A model generated the notes under the pieces. That model was not told the DNA's origin. It saw only the letters and a program-made list of their open reading frames with translations, and did not search any database. The position numbers and the translations under genes are program-made. Below, piece after piece: positions 10,966-21,555 of a stretch of DNA of 64,000 bases (position 1 is the stretch's first letter; every line of letters starts with the position of its first letter). Source of the DNA: Muscardinus avellanarius (lineage: Eukaryota; Chordata; Mammalia; Rodentia; Gliridae); NCBI GenBank assembly GCA_963383645.1, contig OY726566.1, positions 97,783,643-97,847,642 on the forward strand. Direction: 5' to 3'.

Positions 10966-11240
10966 CATCCACCATTTTGTGATGGCATGTAGTTGCTACT
11001 TTGTAACAACACGGTCACCATCGTGGTCACCATCTTGTGACATTACACAGTTGCGACTTTGTCACATTATGCGGTTATCTCTATCTCGTGGCAGGATACA
11101 AGCACCATCTGGTGGTCTTGCTGAGTTACAGGCACAGTCGCCAGCCAGTAATTTTGCTGAGTCACAGACAAAGTCGCCATTTGGTGGTGACACGCGATTG
11201 CCAGCCTCTGACCCTGATGGGTTGCAGGCGCTGCTTTCTG
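10966..11240 (+). promoter_or_regulatory. CCAT(C/T)TTG motif zone in ERV-A
   Basis: Repeated 'caccatcttgtgacattac'-like units and 'gccatttggtgg' variants, also at 10725-10750. The core CCATNTT fits the binding motif of the zinc-finger factor YY1. A denser, better kept version is in ERV-B at 22575-22720. Function is inferred from motif only. Confidence 0.35.
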
Positions 11241-11790
11241 AGAAACCTGATCCACAGAATAGTTCCTTACCTCCCCAACCACCATCCTATCCTAGGACAG
11301 CCTCCCACTCTAACCCGCTCCTTTGCCCCACGCCATTCACAATTAAGGGACCAACCCTCACCTCCCATTCACCTTCCCCCGTATGTTACTACCATACCGG
11401 CTCCAGGGTATCTTGGCCCTGCTCCACGAGGTGGCTAGTGCAGAAGGTGTAGTCTGTGTCCATGTACCTTTCTCCCTCCCTGACCTTGCTCAAAGCAAAA
11501 AAAAATACTGGGTTCCTTTTCTACCAATCCATCTAGTTTTATTAAAGTATTCCAATACATTGTGCAAGCATATGATCTAACATAGTGGGATCTTTATGTT
11601 ATTTTAACCTTTGCCTTAACTCCGGATGAAAGTGAATGTATTGTAAACGCTGCCCGGGAGTGGGCTGACCAGGCTCATTTAAACAACCCAGTGCTCCCTA
11701 CAGGAGCAGCTGTGGTTCCTTCTGAGGATTTTCACTGGGATTATCGACCAGTCCCGAATGGTAGGGGTGAGGAAATAAAAATGAGAGACC

Positions 11791-11985
11791 CACCAGGCGT
11801 GGTGGAGCACGCTTGTAATCCCCATGCTTGGGAGGTGGAGACAGGAGGATTGCACAGGGTCAAAGTCAGTCGTGCTGGCTTAAGAGACCCTGTTTCCAAA
11901 TAAAAGATATAAAATAGGACTGGGAGTGTAGCCTGGAGGTAGAAGGGCTTCCAGGAACCTTGGTACCACCAAAAAAATAATAATA
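11791..11985 (+). repeat. B1-dID SINE, subtype 3, with TSD
   Basis: 'ccaggcgtggtggagcacgc' to '...ttggtaccacc', inserted in ERV-A gag. 'aatgagagacc' stands on both sides (about 11780 and 11984), a clean TSD. Confidence 0.9.
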
Positions 11986-12559
11986 ATGAGAGACCATATG
12001 ATACAATGCCTTCTTGGTGCCATGTGGGCTGCTTCCCTTAAAGTGGTTAATTATGATAAACTTAAGGAAATCACCCAAGTTCAGATGAAAACCCAGCTGT
12101 TTTTCTTAACCGGCTGCAGGAGGCTTTTACCCTCTATAACCTCTTAGATCTGTCTACTGAGGCAGGATATGTGGTTGGCAGCCCATTTCATTGGGCAATC
12201 AGCCCCTGATATTTGGAAAAAAAATTTTTAAAGGCTGAAGACAGTCCTCAAACCCCTATCCAAGATTTGGTGAACATGGCATCTAAAGTCTTTAATTCCA
12301 TAAAGGAAGAGGCGGAGATGGAGTGTACACTCCGACTTCGCCAAAAGGCAGATTTGCAAACTCAAGCCGTGGTAGCTGCCTTGCGGCTGGAGGTGGAGGT
12401 TCAGCCCTTGGGACGACGAGCGCCACCTAGGGGTGGAGGACAGCAATGACAACTACCTCAGGGAGCCTGTTTTAAACGTGGGCACCAAGGTCACTGGGCC
12501 AAGAACTTCCCTCAGCCACATCTAACAACAAGACTGTCCCCAGCATGTGGCCAGGAGGT

Positions 12560-12870
12560 GCACTGGGAAACTTACTCAACAGGTGGCACAAGCCCTTGGC
12601 ATTTTTTGAAAGCTCCACATGCCATATCGACCACAATCATCAGAAAAGGCACCTCCTTAGGGAACATGCTGACCAATATCTTCCCCAACCTGGGACTGAA
12701 GAAGGAGCTCCATAACCAGTAGTCAAGGCCCTTAAACCAGGGCATCAAGTCTTCCTCAAGTCACTTCAACCAAAACATCTTTAATCACAGTGGACTGGGC
12801 CTTTTACAGTGATCCTCACCACACCTACTGCAGCCAGACTGCTGGGGGACCCCACCTGGCAGTACCTTAA
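12560..12870 (+). pseudogene. pol (ERV-A): ERV-A integrase C-terminal remnant
   Basis: Matches the late integrase part of ERV-B (24585-24860): 'caacaggtggcacaagccc' onward, ending with the gammaretroviral C-terminal module (PRWTGPF-like in ERV-B). Upstream RT and the integrase core are missing, so the deletion junction is near 12560-12580. Confidence 0.65.
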
Positions 12871-12889
12871 TCAGCTAAAAAGGGCTCTG

Positions 12890-13530
12890 TTACAGCAACC
12901 TCATTAAAATTCTCTTGTACAGTGTTGGGGCTTACTAAGCTCAGTTTTTCTCAGCATAATTATCTTTAATGCTTGTATTTCAGCAGGTCCACTTGTTTAC
13001 ATAGTACAATGCTCTCCCCCTCTGGATGCCAGACAGCCATAAATATTAAACTCTCTAAAATCCATTACTAATGCTCCTTACCCAATAGCATATTTTCCAT
13101 TTAACCAGAATGACCCATATTGCCTCTTCAAGTGGCTCTTACATGTAAACTTTGACCAGGTTAAGTGAAAATCTAAAAACACAATAGTGACAATCTACCT
13201 CATATCTGGAAGTGTTCCAAGGACCACTAGCTGCTGGGCTCCTTCCCTTCCAGGCAAGGGTCAGTAGCTAGTGAGCTCCTTCCTTTCCTGGGACCCATTC
13301 TCATGATTTGCCTTTTCTTTTAATAGCATCTTGCCTGTTAAAGTTTATTCGAACATGCATTACTGAACTGTCCAGTGTAACCTCCAATTAACTCCCACTG
13401 CAGCCATACTCCCACCTGCCCACTTCCGAAGGACTTGACCTCGCCCAACCAAGGGGCCCCCATGATGCCTCCTGTCAGCAGGAGGTCATTATAGGTTCAG
13501 TCGATGCACAATATCACCAAAAGGCCAGGA
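12890..13530 (+). pseudogene. env (ERV-A): ERV-A env remnant and pre-LTR region
   Basis: Begins at a position equivalent to env start in ERV-B ('cttgtacagtgttggggct'). Short matching stretches run to the LTR, without an open frame. Most of SU and TM is missing, as in ERV-B. Confidence 0.5.
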
Positions 13531-13911
13531 TGGTAGGTCGAGTCCCTCCCTTCCCCCACGGGACCCCACAGCAGGGACAGGAGGTGGTGCCCTGGAAGCC
13601 AGAAGTGAAGACATTGTGAGACTCCAGGTGTCACAAGACTCCAAACATCGCAAGACAGACTCCAGGCATCACAAGACTCCAGATGTCATGAAAGAATTGG
13701 CATTCCCACACTGCTATCCCCATCCCCAAACCCCTGCTTTAAATATTGGGGCACTTCTGCTCCACCATGTGACTCTGCTAACCGCATGGCTCATTGGTCC
13801 CTTCCCCAATGGTTGGCAGACCCACCCAAAGGTGCCCGTTGATTAAAGCAGCTTTGATAACTGGGCTGGTGAGTACCTCCTTTGCAACCCCCGCTCAATT
13901 TCAATATTACA
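13531..13911 (+). repeat. ERV-A 3' LTR
   Basis: 381 bp, starts 'tggtaggtcg' and ends '...caatattaca'. Same order of blocks as the 5' LTR, including the tandem 'agactccaggtgtcac' units (13618-13690) and 'tttaaatattgggg'. Many substitutions against the 5' LTR. Confidence 0.8.
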
Positions 13912-13915
13912 TTTA

Positions 13916-14119
13916 TTTTTTGATACTAGGGATGGAACCCAGGGATATTCAACCTCCAAGTTATAGCCCCAGCCCTATTTTTTATTCTTTCTTTTGAAAC
14001 AGGATCTCACTGACTTGCAAAGGCCCTCACTAAGTAGCTGAGGCTGTCTGCAAATAGCAATCCTCCCATCTCGGCTTCCCAAATGCTGGGATTACACGTG
14101 TGTACCACTATGCCCAGCT
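13916..14119 (-). repeat. B1-dID SINE, subtype 1
   Basis: Minus strand, immediately after the ERV-A 3' LTR: 'gatactagggatggaaccc' to '...ccactatgcccagct'. Confidence 0.87.
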
Positions 14120-14131
14120 ACATTGACAATT

Positions 14132-14345
14132 TGTGTGTGTGTGTTCCTGAGAATTGAACCCTGGAGGTAAAATGCTCTACCTCCAAGCTATACCACCTGC
14201 CCAATTTTTTATTATTTATTCTTGAAACAGGATCTCACCAAGTTGTGGAGGGCCTCCCTAAGTGGCTGAGGCTGGCCATAAACTTGAATTCTCCTGTCTC
14301 AGCCTCCCAAGTACTGGGATTACAAGTGTTCACCACCACGCTTGG
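14132..14345 (-). repeat. B1-dID SINE
   Basis: Minus strand: a short (GT)n, 'cctgagaattgaaccctgg', and B1 arm to '...ccaccacgcttggc'. Confidence 0.86.
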
Positions 14346-14469
14346 CTTACACATATTTGATTAGGCTGTGGAAAACAGACATGCAAAGACACACTGCTGA
14401 GATTTCAAATAAGTATATTTTTAGGAATGAAACAATGTGCCAAAATGTCTATCAAAAAAGTTAATATGC

Positions 14470-14860
14470 ATATTTTTTGCAGTACTGGTGATAGAACCAA
14501 GAGGCATTACTCTGAGCTACACCCCCAGCTCTATTTTTTATTCTATATTTTGAAACAGAGTCTCACTAAATTGCAGAGGGTTTCACTAAATAGCTGGTGC
14601 TGGCCACAAACCTGTGATCCTCCTGTCTCAGCCTCTCAAGTATTGGGATTGTAGTTCGTGGATAGCTTCAGCTACCTAGTGAGGCCCTCTGCAACTTAGT
14701 GAGACCCTGTTTCAAAGTCAAGAATAAAAAATAGGGCACAAGCTGGGCGTGGTGGCACACACTTGTAATCCCTGCACTTGGGAGGCAAAAACAGGAGGAT
14801 CGCGCAAGTTTGAAGCCAGCCGCACACGCTGGCTTAGGAGACCCTGTTTCCAAATAAATG
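14470..14860. repeat. Three joined SINE pieces
   Basis: 14470-14652 is a minus-strand dimer ending at 'tattgggatt'. 14653-14738 is a plus-strand 3' piece beginning 'gtagttcgtggatagcttc'. 14739-14860 is a plus-strand subtype 3 B1 arm ending 'tgtttccaaataaa', where the GC-rich composite element begins. Confidence 0.82.
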
Positions 14861-15556
14861 GGGCCAGCGGCCGGCATCAGAGCCTTCCATGAAGCAAGGC
14901 CATTACTGAGGCCTCTGAGGCCTGGATCGGAGCCTGCCAAGGGGTTAGACCAATGCTGGGGCCATCGGCTAACATCAGAGCCTGCCGTGAGGAAGGCCGG
15001 TGCTGGGACCTCCGAGGCCAGGATCGGAGCCAGTTGAGTGGTTAGGCCAGTGTCGGGCCAGCAAGGACAGAACTGGGGCTCCCATTAGGCAAGGCCACTG
15101 CTTGAGCCAGTGAGGTCTGGATCAGTCCACCAGGAAGCCAGGCCACAACTGGGGCCGTCAAGAGTGGGATTGGTATTTGCAATGCGGCATGCACAGAGAA
15201 ATATCGCAGAAAATTAAAACCAGATGCTTCCCCTAATCAGCAATAACTAGGAGGAAAGGGGCAACAGGAAGTGGTCGAACTATAGAAAGGGGCCTATAGT
15301 GCAACAATTAAGGTGACCAATCAGAGGGTATGGAATAGGGGAGGATGGAGCCTCTTTAAAAAGCAGGAGGTACATAAACATATGTATCAAAGTTAATCAC
15401 CAAACAAGCATGGGATCGAGGGAGGGGGAGGGAATGGGATGGGGACTGGATGAGGGCTAATTGGATGATGTGTGCTTGTATATCCTCTCAAGTCTTATAT
15501 TCCAATGTGATGTATGATTACAATGCACCAATAAAAATAAATTTTTAAAAAATCAC
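14861..15556 (+). mobile_element. SVA-like composite retroelement, 5'-truncated copy
   Basis: Second, opposite-strand copy of the element at 38441-44970. It starts inside the VNTR (14861-15170; units of the form 'gaggccnggatcggagcct' alternating with 'ggttaggccngtgctgggg'), then the unique segment 15171-15400 with 'gaccaatcagag', a G-rich stretch (15419-15460), and the tail 'gcaccaataaaaataaa'. 5' truncation is typical of L1-driven insertion. No ORF and no clear TSD. Confidence 0.75.
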
Positions 15557-15780
15557 AAGAAGCATAATAAACAATATCATTAGAATCTATATTAAAGCCT
15601 TACACAGTATAGCTGGTGACACCAGCTAGCACTTGCTCTACTCTAACCAGAAAGCTAGGACTACAAAAGGCTAATCTGTATATGACTATTTCCAACAGAC
15701 TCACATTCAACCTTTGCTCACAAATTAAAAAGAAAAAAAGGAAATCTTTATTAATCTTTAAAAAAAAAAAAAAGTTAGGT

Positions 15781-15990
15781 GCCGGGCATGGTGGCGCACG
15801 CTTGCAATCCCAGCGCTTGGGAGGCTTGGGAGGATCCCACAGGTTTGAAGCCAGCCTCAGCTATTTAGTGAGGCTCTCAGCAACTTAGTGAGACCCTGTT
15901 TCCAAATAAAGCATAAAATAGGTCTGGGAGTATAGCCCAGTGGTTGAAAAGCCCCTGGGTTCAACCTCCAATACCACACACACAAAAAAA
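15781..15990 (+). repeat. B1-dID SINE, subtype 2
   Basis: Complete dimer: 'gccgggcatggtggcgcacg' to '...caataccacacac'. 'aaaaagttag' flanks both sides (about 15770 and 15986). The 220 bp upstream (15557-15780) hold nothing recognisable. Confidence 0.88.
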
Positions 15991-16292
15991 GTTAGTATTA
16001 AATTAAAAAAAAAGTAACCTGAACTTCAGTCACACAGCTGGAACAATCCACAGCAGCAGCAATGAGAGAAGAGATTTAATTTAGCTGACTTTCTGTGATT
16101 GTTGGTTGTTTGCTAGTCTCAGGGTGATAGAAGCTACACATTTTTTTGAAGGGACTGAGAAGGTGCTGGGGGTTTGGTTCTCCTGGCAATAACTTGACGC
16201 AAACCAAGGATCTGGGGACCTTCACACTACCCCTAGGTCCCAGTGGAATGTACTTTTGAAGGATGTGTGATGTTCAATCACACGTATGACAA

Positions 16293-16502
16293 AGCCAGGC
16301 GTGGTGGCACAGGCTTGTAATCCCAGTGCTTGAGAGGCAGAGATAGGAAGACTACAGGTTGGAAACCAGCTTCGGCAATTTAGCGAGTTCTTCACAACTT
16401 AGTAAGACCTTGTTTCAAATAAGAAATAAAATCAGGCTGGAGACGTAGCTCAGAGGTAGAACACCCCTGGGTTCAATCCCCAGTGATGTAAATAAATAAA
16501 TA
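16293..16502 (+). repeat. B1-dID SINE
   Basis: 'aaagccaggcgtggtggcac' to '...caatccccagtgatg' with (AAAT)n tail. The ID arm is close to the consensus 'cgtagctcagaggtagaac'. Confidence 0.87.
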
Positions 16503-17242
16503 TTACCAAAACTGACAAACAAGAAGCTTATGCACTCAGTGAAAGTCTTGGAGATGTCCAGACTTTTGAAAACATGAGGTATCACCCTCTTGCTAACAGC
16601 ACTGGTTCCTAGCTTGAAGCTTGCTAGGGATGACAGTGGGTTTGGCTCAATTCTAAGCTCCTTTTATTCTTTTAAGAACTTCTTGAAGCCTTCTCACCAA
16701 GCATAGCCACACCATAATTTCCAGAAAGAGACAGAGTTTCCTAATGCAATTTTCCCAAATGGAGCCATGTGTTGTATGGGAAGTGTGAATCCTGACTGCT
16801 GGTACATGGATACGCTGTATTTCCCAGAGAGTCGGGAAATCAGTCAGCCAGATCAAACCCTAGAAATTTTGGTGAGTTAGCTTGACTCGGCAGTTGTGGG
16901 CCAGTTCTACGTGAAAGATGGTGTTGCTGCAAAGACTGTCACTTGTGAGAGTGGAATTTGTGACCTGACACCAGGTTCTTCTGTCAGTAATGCCACGCTC
17001 TTCAATCCTGGTGGGTATTTGATGAATGGAATGAAATCAGATGGGATTTATTGGACTATTTAACATCACTCCAGAACCTGAATTTGCTCACATGAGCTTT
17101 GAAACAAACTTAAGTTGGACTTTCTATGATGACCTTCAAGCCAGGAAAATGTGTGACCACCTTGCTTGTTAATCAGAATTCCAAATGTCACACAGTGCTC
17201 TCTTCACCCCAAGAGACTGAAAGTTTTAAACATCTTGATTGG

Positions 17243-17460
17243 AGCCAGGCATGGTGATGCACACCTATAATCCCAATAATAGGAGGCTGAGACAGGAGGA
17301 TCACAGGGGTTGAAAGACAGCCTCAGCAAATAGGGAGACTCTCATCAACCTAGTGAGACCCTGTTTCCAAATAAGAAATCAAATCAGGCTGGGGGTGTAA
17401 CACGGAGGTAGACTGCCTCTGGAGGTTCAATCGCCAGTAGCAAACACACACAAAAAAAAG
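17243..17460 (+). repeat. B1-dID SINE with TSD
   Basis: Inserted in the retrocopy. 'tcttgattg' is present on both sides (17232 and 17460). Confidence 0.88.
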
Positions 17461-17540
17461 TCTTGATTGTTACAACTTTGTTTTTACCAGTTTTGCTAGG
17501 CAGCACTAACAACGCAGAGTTGATTAAGAAAATGAAGAAG

Positions 17541-17965
17541 AGCCGGGTTTGGTGGTGCACGCTTGTAATCCCAGCATTTGGGAGGCTGAAACGGGAGGAT
17601 CGTGGTTCAAAGACAGCATCAGCAGCCGGGCGTGGTGGCGCACGCTTGTAATCCTCGCGCTTGGGAGGCAGAGACAGGCGGATCGCGCAGGTTCGAAGCC
17701 AGCCGCGCGCGCTGGCTTAGGAGACCCTGTTTCCATATAAAAATGTAAAAGTAGGTCTGGGAGTGTAGCCCAGAGGTAGAAGGGCTTCCAGGAACCCCAG
17801 TACCACCAAAAAAAAAAAAAAAGAAAAGAAAGAAAGACAGCCTCAGCTACTTAGTGAGGTCACCTGCAACTCAGTGAGACCCTGTTTCAAAATAAATAAT
17901 AAAAAATAGGGCTGGGGTGTAGCTCAGAAGTAGAATGCCCCTGGGTTCAATCCTTGGTATCAAAA
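17541..17965 (+). repeat. Nested SINEs: subtype 3 inside subtype 1
   Basis: A subtype 1 copy (17541-17624 and about 17833-17965) is split by a complete subtype 3 copy (about 17625-17832). 'aaagacagc' followed by a near-identical 'tcagc' is repeated on both sides of the inner copy, its TSD. This orders subtype 3 after subtype 1. Confidence 0.9.
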
Positions 17966-18596
17966 AGAAAAAAGAAAAAAGAAAATGAAAAAAGAAGGAA
18001 AAACGCAAAAAAAAAAAAGAACACAAAGAGACAGTGGTGGCTGCTTTCTAGATGTCGCTAATGGGAGCCGTGCTTTCCATGACTACCACCTTGTAGATGA
18101 AAAAAGCCCTAGATATAATGATAGTATGATCATTTTGAAGTGCATGCATTATTATATCAAGGAGTTAGATATCTTACGTGAATGCTCTCTTCTTTGTTTG
18201 GGTATTCTATGCCACTCCTGCTGTGAAATTGAGGTGCATATATGAAAAAAAAAACCGTTTTACTCTATGAAATGTTACAATACTTGTGAAAACAATTCAA
18301 TTTGGTTTGTGAATAGGGTATTATTTCTGCGGGTATCATCTAAAATCCCCCACAGACAAGGCTCTTGTCCTTAGGTGTTGGCCTCCGTCTAAACATCTGG
18401 GATTATTCTATTAAATTGCTGCCAGAATTTTATATCCAGTTACCTCTACTTTCTAGAACATATTTTTTACTAGTGTTATTGAAACCATTTCTACTTCACA
18501 TGATTTTTTTTTGCAACAGCAATTAAAGCTTTTCTTTTAAGAGTCGAGTCCTATCAATAAAATGATTCTAATTACTCACTTTGTGTATTAACTATT

Positions 18597-18786
18597 TTTT
18601 GTGTGTGTGGCACTAGGGTTCCTGGAAGCCCTTCTACCTCCGGGCTACACTCCCAGACCTATTTTTCATATTTTTTATTTGGAAACAGGGTCTCTTAAGC
18701 CAGCACAGCTGGCTTTGAACCTGCATGATCCTCCTGTCTCTGCCTCCCAAGCACGGGGATTACAAGCGTGCGCCACCACACCCGGC
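18597..18786 (-). repeat. B1-dID SINE, subtype 3, with TSD
   Basis: Minus-strand, high identity to other subtype 3 copies. 'aactatttt' flanks both sides (18588 and 18787). It interrupts the retrocopy 3'UTR-like part. Confidence 0.9.
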
Positions 18787-18965
18787 AACTATTTTAATAA
18801 TTGTTTCTGCATTTGTAGCCCTTTAATTGATTTTCCTTCAACTTGGGATTCCCTCCAACCCCAAAATAAAGCAATATACTGTTAAAAAAAAAATCTACAG
18901 TTTAGAAAATCCAACAATTAAGTGGAATTATAAGAGAGGTGAACAAATTGTTTTGGATCAAAAGG

Positions 18966-19183
18966 TATATTTTGTGTGTGTGTGGTACTGGGGATAGAAC
19001 CCAGGGGCTTTCTACCTCCAGGCTCCACTCCTAGACCTATTTTATATTTTATTTGGAAACAGGGTCTCACTAGGTTGCTGAGAGCCTCACTAAGTAGATG
19101 AGGCTGGCTTTGAACCAGCATAATCCTCCTGTCTCAGTCTCCCAAGTACTGGGATTACAAGCATGCACCACCACATCCAGCTA
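18966..19183 (-). repeat. B1-dID SINE, subtype 2
   Basis: Minus strand: '(gt)nggtactggggatagaac' to '...caccacatccagct'. Confidence 0.88.
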
Positions 19184-19498
19184 GATTAAAAGATATTTAA
19201 GAGATAAATCAAACAGATATAATGTATGGACTATATTTTGGAAGTGATTATAGTTTGGAAATTATTCAAACACTGGAACAGGCTAGATATTAGAGGATGT
19301 TAAGAAATTTACATTTATTTTTGGACAGGTTGATGATATCATGTGTACATGTGTATGTACATATATGTAGAGATCCCTTCAGTATATATACAGAAGTACT
19401 TATGAATAAAATGCTACAATATACTATAAAGGAACAGCAAAAACAAAAGTAGGGGATATATATAAAATATTGGGGGGGTTGTTTATTAGGTTGGTTGT
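19184..19498. other. AT-rich unique sequence
   Basis: About 315 bp with tatata and tgtacatg-like strings. No gene or repeat family was recognised. Confidence 0.45.
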
Positions 19499-19551
19499 TT
19501 GGTTTTTGTATTAGGGATTGAATCCAGGGGCATTCTACCTCCAAACTATGC

Positions 19552-19595
<44 letters not shown>

Positions 19596-19725
19596 ATTTT
19601 GAAATAAGATCTTGCTAAATTGCTAAGAGTCTTGATAAATTGCTCATGTTGGCCTGGAATCTGCAATCCTTCTGTGTCTGTCTGCCAAGTACTGGGATTA
19701 CAGGCATGTACCACCATGCCCAGCT
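19499..19725 (-). repeat. B1-dID SINE with internal (ATT)n
   Basis: Minus-strand copy in which the linker expanded into about 13 ATT units (19551-19590). Confidence 0.87.
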
Positions 19726-19881
19726 AAAACAAGAGGGGATTGTCTGTCCTAATTTTAATATTGATCACTTTCTAAAGATAGATGATAGAAGCATGACTTT
19801 ATGCTATATTACTTCATTCACCTTTCTAGTATATTTGAAAGTTCCATAATTTTTTTTAAAATGTTGTTGAAGACATAGATA

Positions 19882-20118
19882 AAGCCGAGCATGGTGGAGC
19901 ATACCTGTAACCCCAGTACTTGGGAGGCTGAGACAGTAGGATTGCCGGTTTGAAGATAGCCTCAGCAAGTAGTAAGAGTCTCGTGAACCTACAGAAACCC
20001 CATTGCAAATTAAAAATAAAATAGGTCCGGGGGTGTATCTTGGAGATAGAATGCCCTTGGGTTCAATCGCTTGGAGGCAGAATTCCCCTGGGTTCAATCC
20101 CAAATACCATATACATAC
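19882..20118 (+). repeat. B1-dID SINE with partly duplicated ID end
   Basis: The ID arm end 'ttgggttcaatc...' is followed by a second 'cttggaggcagaattcccct...ttcaatccc', a local duplication of about 40 bp. Flanks 19726-19881 and 20119-20377 show nothing recognisable. Confidence 0.82.
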
Positions 20119-20377
20119 AAAGACATAAATAACTGGGAAAATTTACCAGCATATTTATAATAAATATCTATGTTGTGAGAATGAAAATTATCTGTTTAAT
20201 TTTTACTTGGCTGTGTGGCCAAATAGTTCTCCAATAAAAATATCTGTAGGAAAAAAAGTGAAGTTGAATGATTAAAATCTCTTCCTGGTGAAATGTCTTA
20301 CCATTCCACTTTCATCTTACATTCCATCCCCAACTCCTACCTTATCAATACTTTTACCTCAGAAAACTCTGTCTTTA

Positions 20378-20571
20378 TCTGGGCATTAGTGGTGCATGCT
20401 TGTAATCCCAGGACTCGGGCGGCTGAGACCAGAGCATCGTGGTTCATGGCCAGCCTCAGCTACTTAGTGAGGCCCTCTGCAACTTAGTGAGAATAAAGAA
20501 TAAAAAATAGGACAGGGGGTGTAGCTCAGAGGTCGAATGCCCCTGGGTTCTATCCCCAGACCCGCAAAAAA

Positions 20572-20606
<35 letters not shown>

Positions 20607-20608
20607 AT
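20378..20608 (+). repeat. B1-dID SINE subtype 1 with (AAAT)n tail
   Basis: 'tctgggcattagtggtgcat' to '...atccccagacccgc', then about 40 bp of AAAT. Confidence 0.87.
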
Positions 20609-20995
20609 TTTTTTAAAGTGTCTTTGAATGCTTACTGTTTTATGAATTGGTTCCAGACATTTTCACATTGCTCTCCATCAGATATTTACAGTCTATCAAC
20701 TACTCATGCACCATATCAGCAATTTTTTTGCAACAGTGCTCATCCCTACACGCATCTGGCAAAACTCCTACCCTTGAATCCGTCCTACAAGCTACCTCCT
20801 CAGGACCAGAACTGCTGAGTGCCCACTTTCCAGAGGTTTATGGTATCTAACCACCAGTGAGCTCAAGGAATAGATGAGGACACTCTCTGTTCAGGTCACC
20901 TTCCCATTTTTTGACAGTGACCTTTTCAGGCAGGTTCACCTGCAAAGCAAGCCTATAGAAAAAATGCTCTGGGTAACCTAATCTTGCTCTGTGTG
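20609..20995. other. Unique sequence
   Basis: About 390 bp. Two overlapping short ORFs (20618-20818, 20647-20850) have no recognisable similarity. No function is proposed. Confidence 0.4.
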
Positions 20996-21235
20996 CTAAA
21001 TCTGTTTTTTGCTGCTGTGACAAAGTACATGAGACTGGGTAATTAATAAAAATATAATTTTCACAGTTCTAGAGACTGGGAAGTCCAAGATCAAGGAACT
21101 AACTGTGATCTTGTCTGGTGAGGGCTTCTGTCTTTTTCTGGGGTAGCACTTTATTTCTGCATCCTCTATGGAGAAAAAATGCTGTGTCCTCACATGGCAG
21201 AAGAAAAAGGGACAAGAGACAGACCAAAGCTGCAT
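20996..21235 (-). repeat. MaLR-type LTR fragment (MST/MLT1-like)
   Basis: Reads in reverse as a mammalian MaLR LTR: 'gagactgggtaattaat', 'cacagttctagagactggg', 'aagtccaagatcaagg' and 'tgtcctcacatggcagaag' are hallmark blocks in the expected reverse order. Old, shared across placental mammals. Confidence 0.75.
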
Positions 21236-21239
21236 GAAA

Positions 21240-21452
21240 GCCAGGCATGGTGGCGCACGCTTGTAATCCCCGCGCTTGGGAGGCTGAGACAGGAGGATCG
21301 CACGGGTTCGAAGCCAGCCTCAGCTACCAAGTGAGGCTCCCAGCAACTTAGTGAGACCCTGTTTCCAAATAAAGTATAAAATAGGTCTGGGAGTATAGCC
21401 CGGAGGTAGAAAAGCCCCTGGGTTCCACCCCTAGTACCACACACACAAAAAA
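21240..21452 (+). repeat. B1-dID SINE, subtype 2, young with perfect TSD
   Basis: Complete dimer rich in CpG ('ccccgcgcttggg', 'gcacgggttcgaagcc'). 'aaagctgcatgaaa' stands on both sides (21227 and 21451). Inserted at the edge of the MaLR fragment. Confidence 0.92.
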
Positions 21453-21464
21453 AGCTGCATGAAA

Positions 21465-21465
<1 letters not shown>

Positions 21466-21515
<50 letters not shown>

Positions 21516-21555
21516 TGTGGTGCTGGGACTGAACCCAGAGGTATTCTACCTCTGA
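21466..21555 (-). repeat. (GT)n microsatellite and dID fragment
   Basis: About 50 bp of GT, then a minus-strand ID head 'ggtgctgggactgaaccc' ending at the truncated ERV-B LTR. Confidence 0.85.

Larger units (their letters stand above)
10026..12530 (+). pseudogene. gag (ERV-A): ERV-A gag remnant
   Basis: Opens with a MGSQNSK-like start, a myristoylation-type N-terminus, at 10026. It is interrupted almost at once by a SINE, then by three more. Capsid homology is recognisable around 11600-12430, partly open at 12213-12449 (residues resembling 'EDSPQTPIQDLVNMAS'). A nucleocapsid knuckle of the form C-F-K-x-G-H-x-G-H-W follows near 12470 with lost cysteines. Multiple stops and frame changes show it cannot be translated. 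Confidence 0.7.
8980..13911 (+). mobile_element. ERV-A: defective class I (gamma-like) provirus
   Basis: Two homologous LTRs (8980-9365 and 13531-13911) flank a primer-binding-like site, a leader, a gag remnant (start near 10026, zinc-knuckle remnant near 12470), an integrase tail and env remnants. RT, RNase H and most of integrase are absent: sequence passes from just after gag NC to late integrase near 12570. Four SINEs lie inside. The LTRs differ at many positions and all frames are broken, so the copy is old. It shares its architecture with ERV-B at 21556-26041. Confidence 0.85.
16503..18893 (+). pseudogene. Probable decayed mRNA retrocopy, parent unknown
   Basis: With its SINEs set aside, this stretch reads as continuous, moderately GC-balanced, formerly coding-like sequence (for example 16770-17170, short open pieces separated by stops), then an AT-richer 3'UTR-like part. 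It ends with AATAAA at about 18864 and an A run at 18884-18893. I could not recognise the parent. Evidence for a retrocopy is the poly(A) signal plus A run and lack of repeats. No TSD was established, and the left boundary is uncertain (possibly near 16010). Confidence 0.4.

Noticed and set aside
10979..11452. 157- and 133-codon overlapping ORFs
   Set aside because: They lie in the ERV-A gag leader/matrix area and match no continuous gag frame. The ERV-B equivalent is broken differently.
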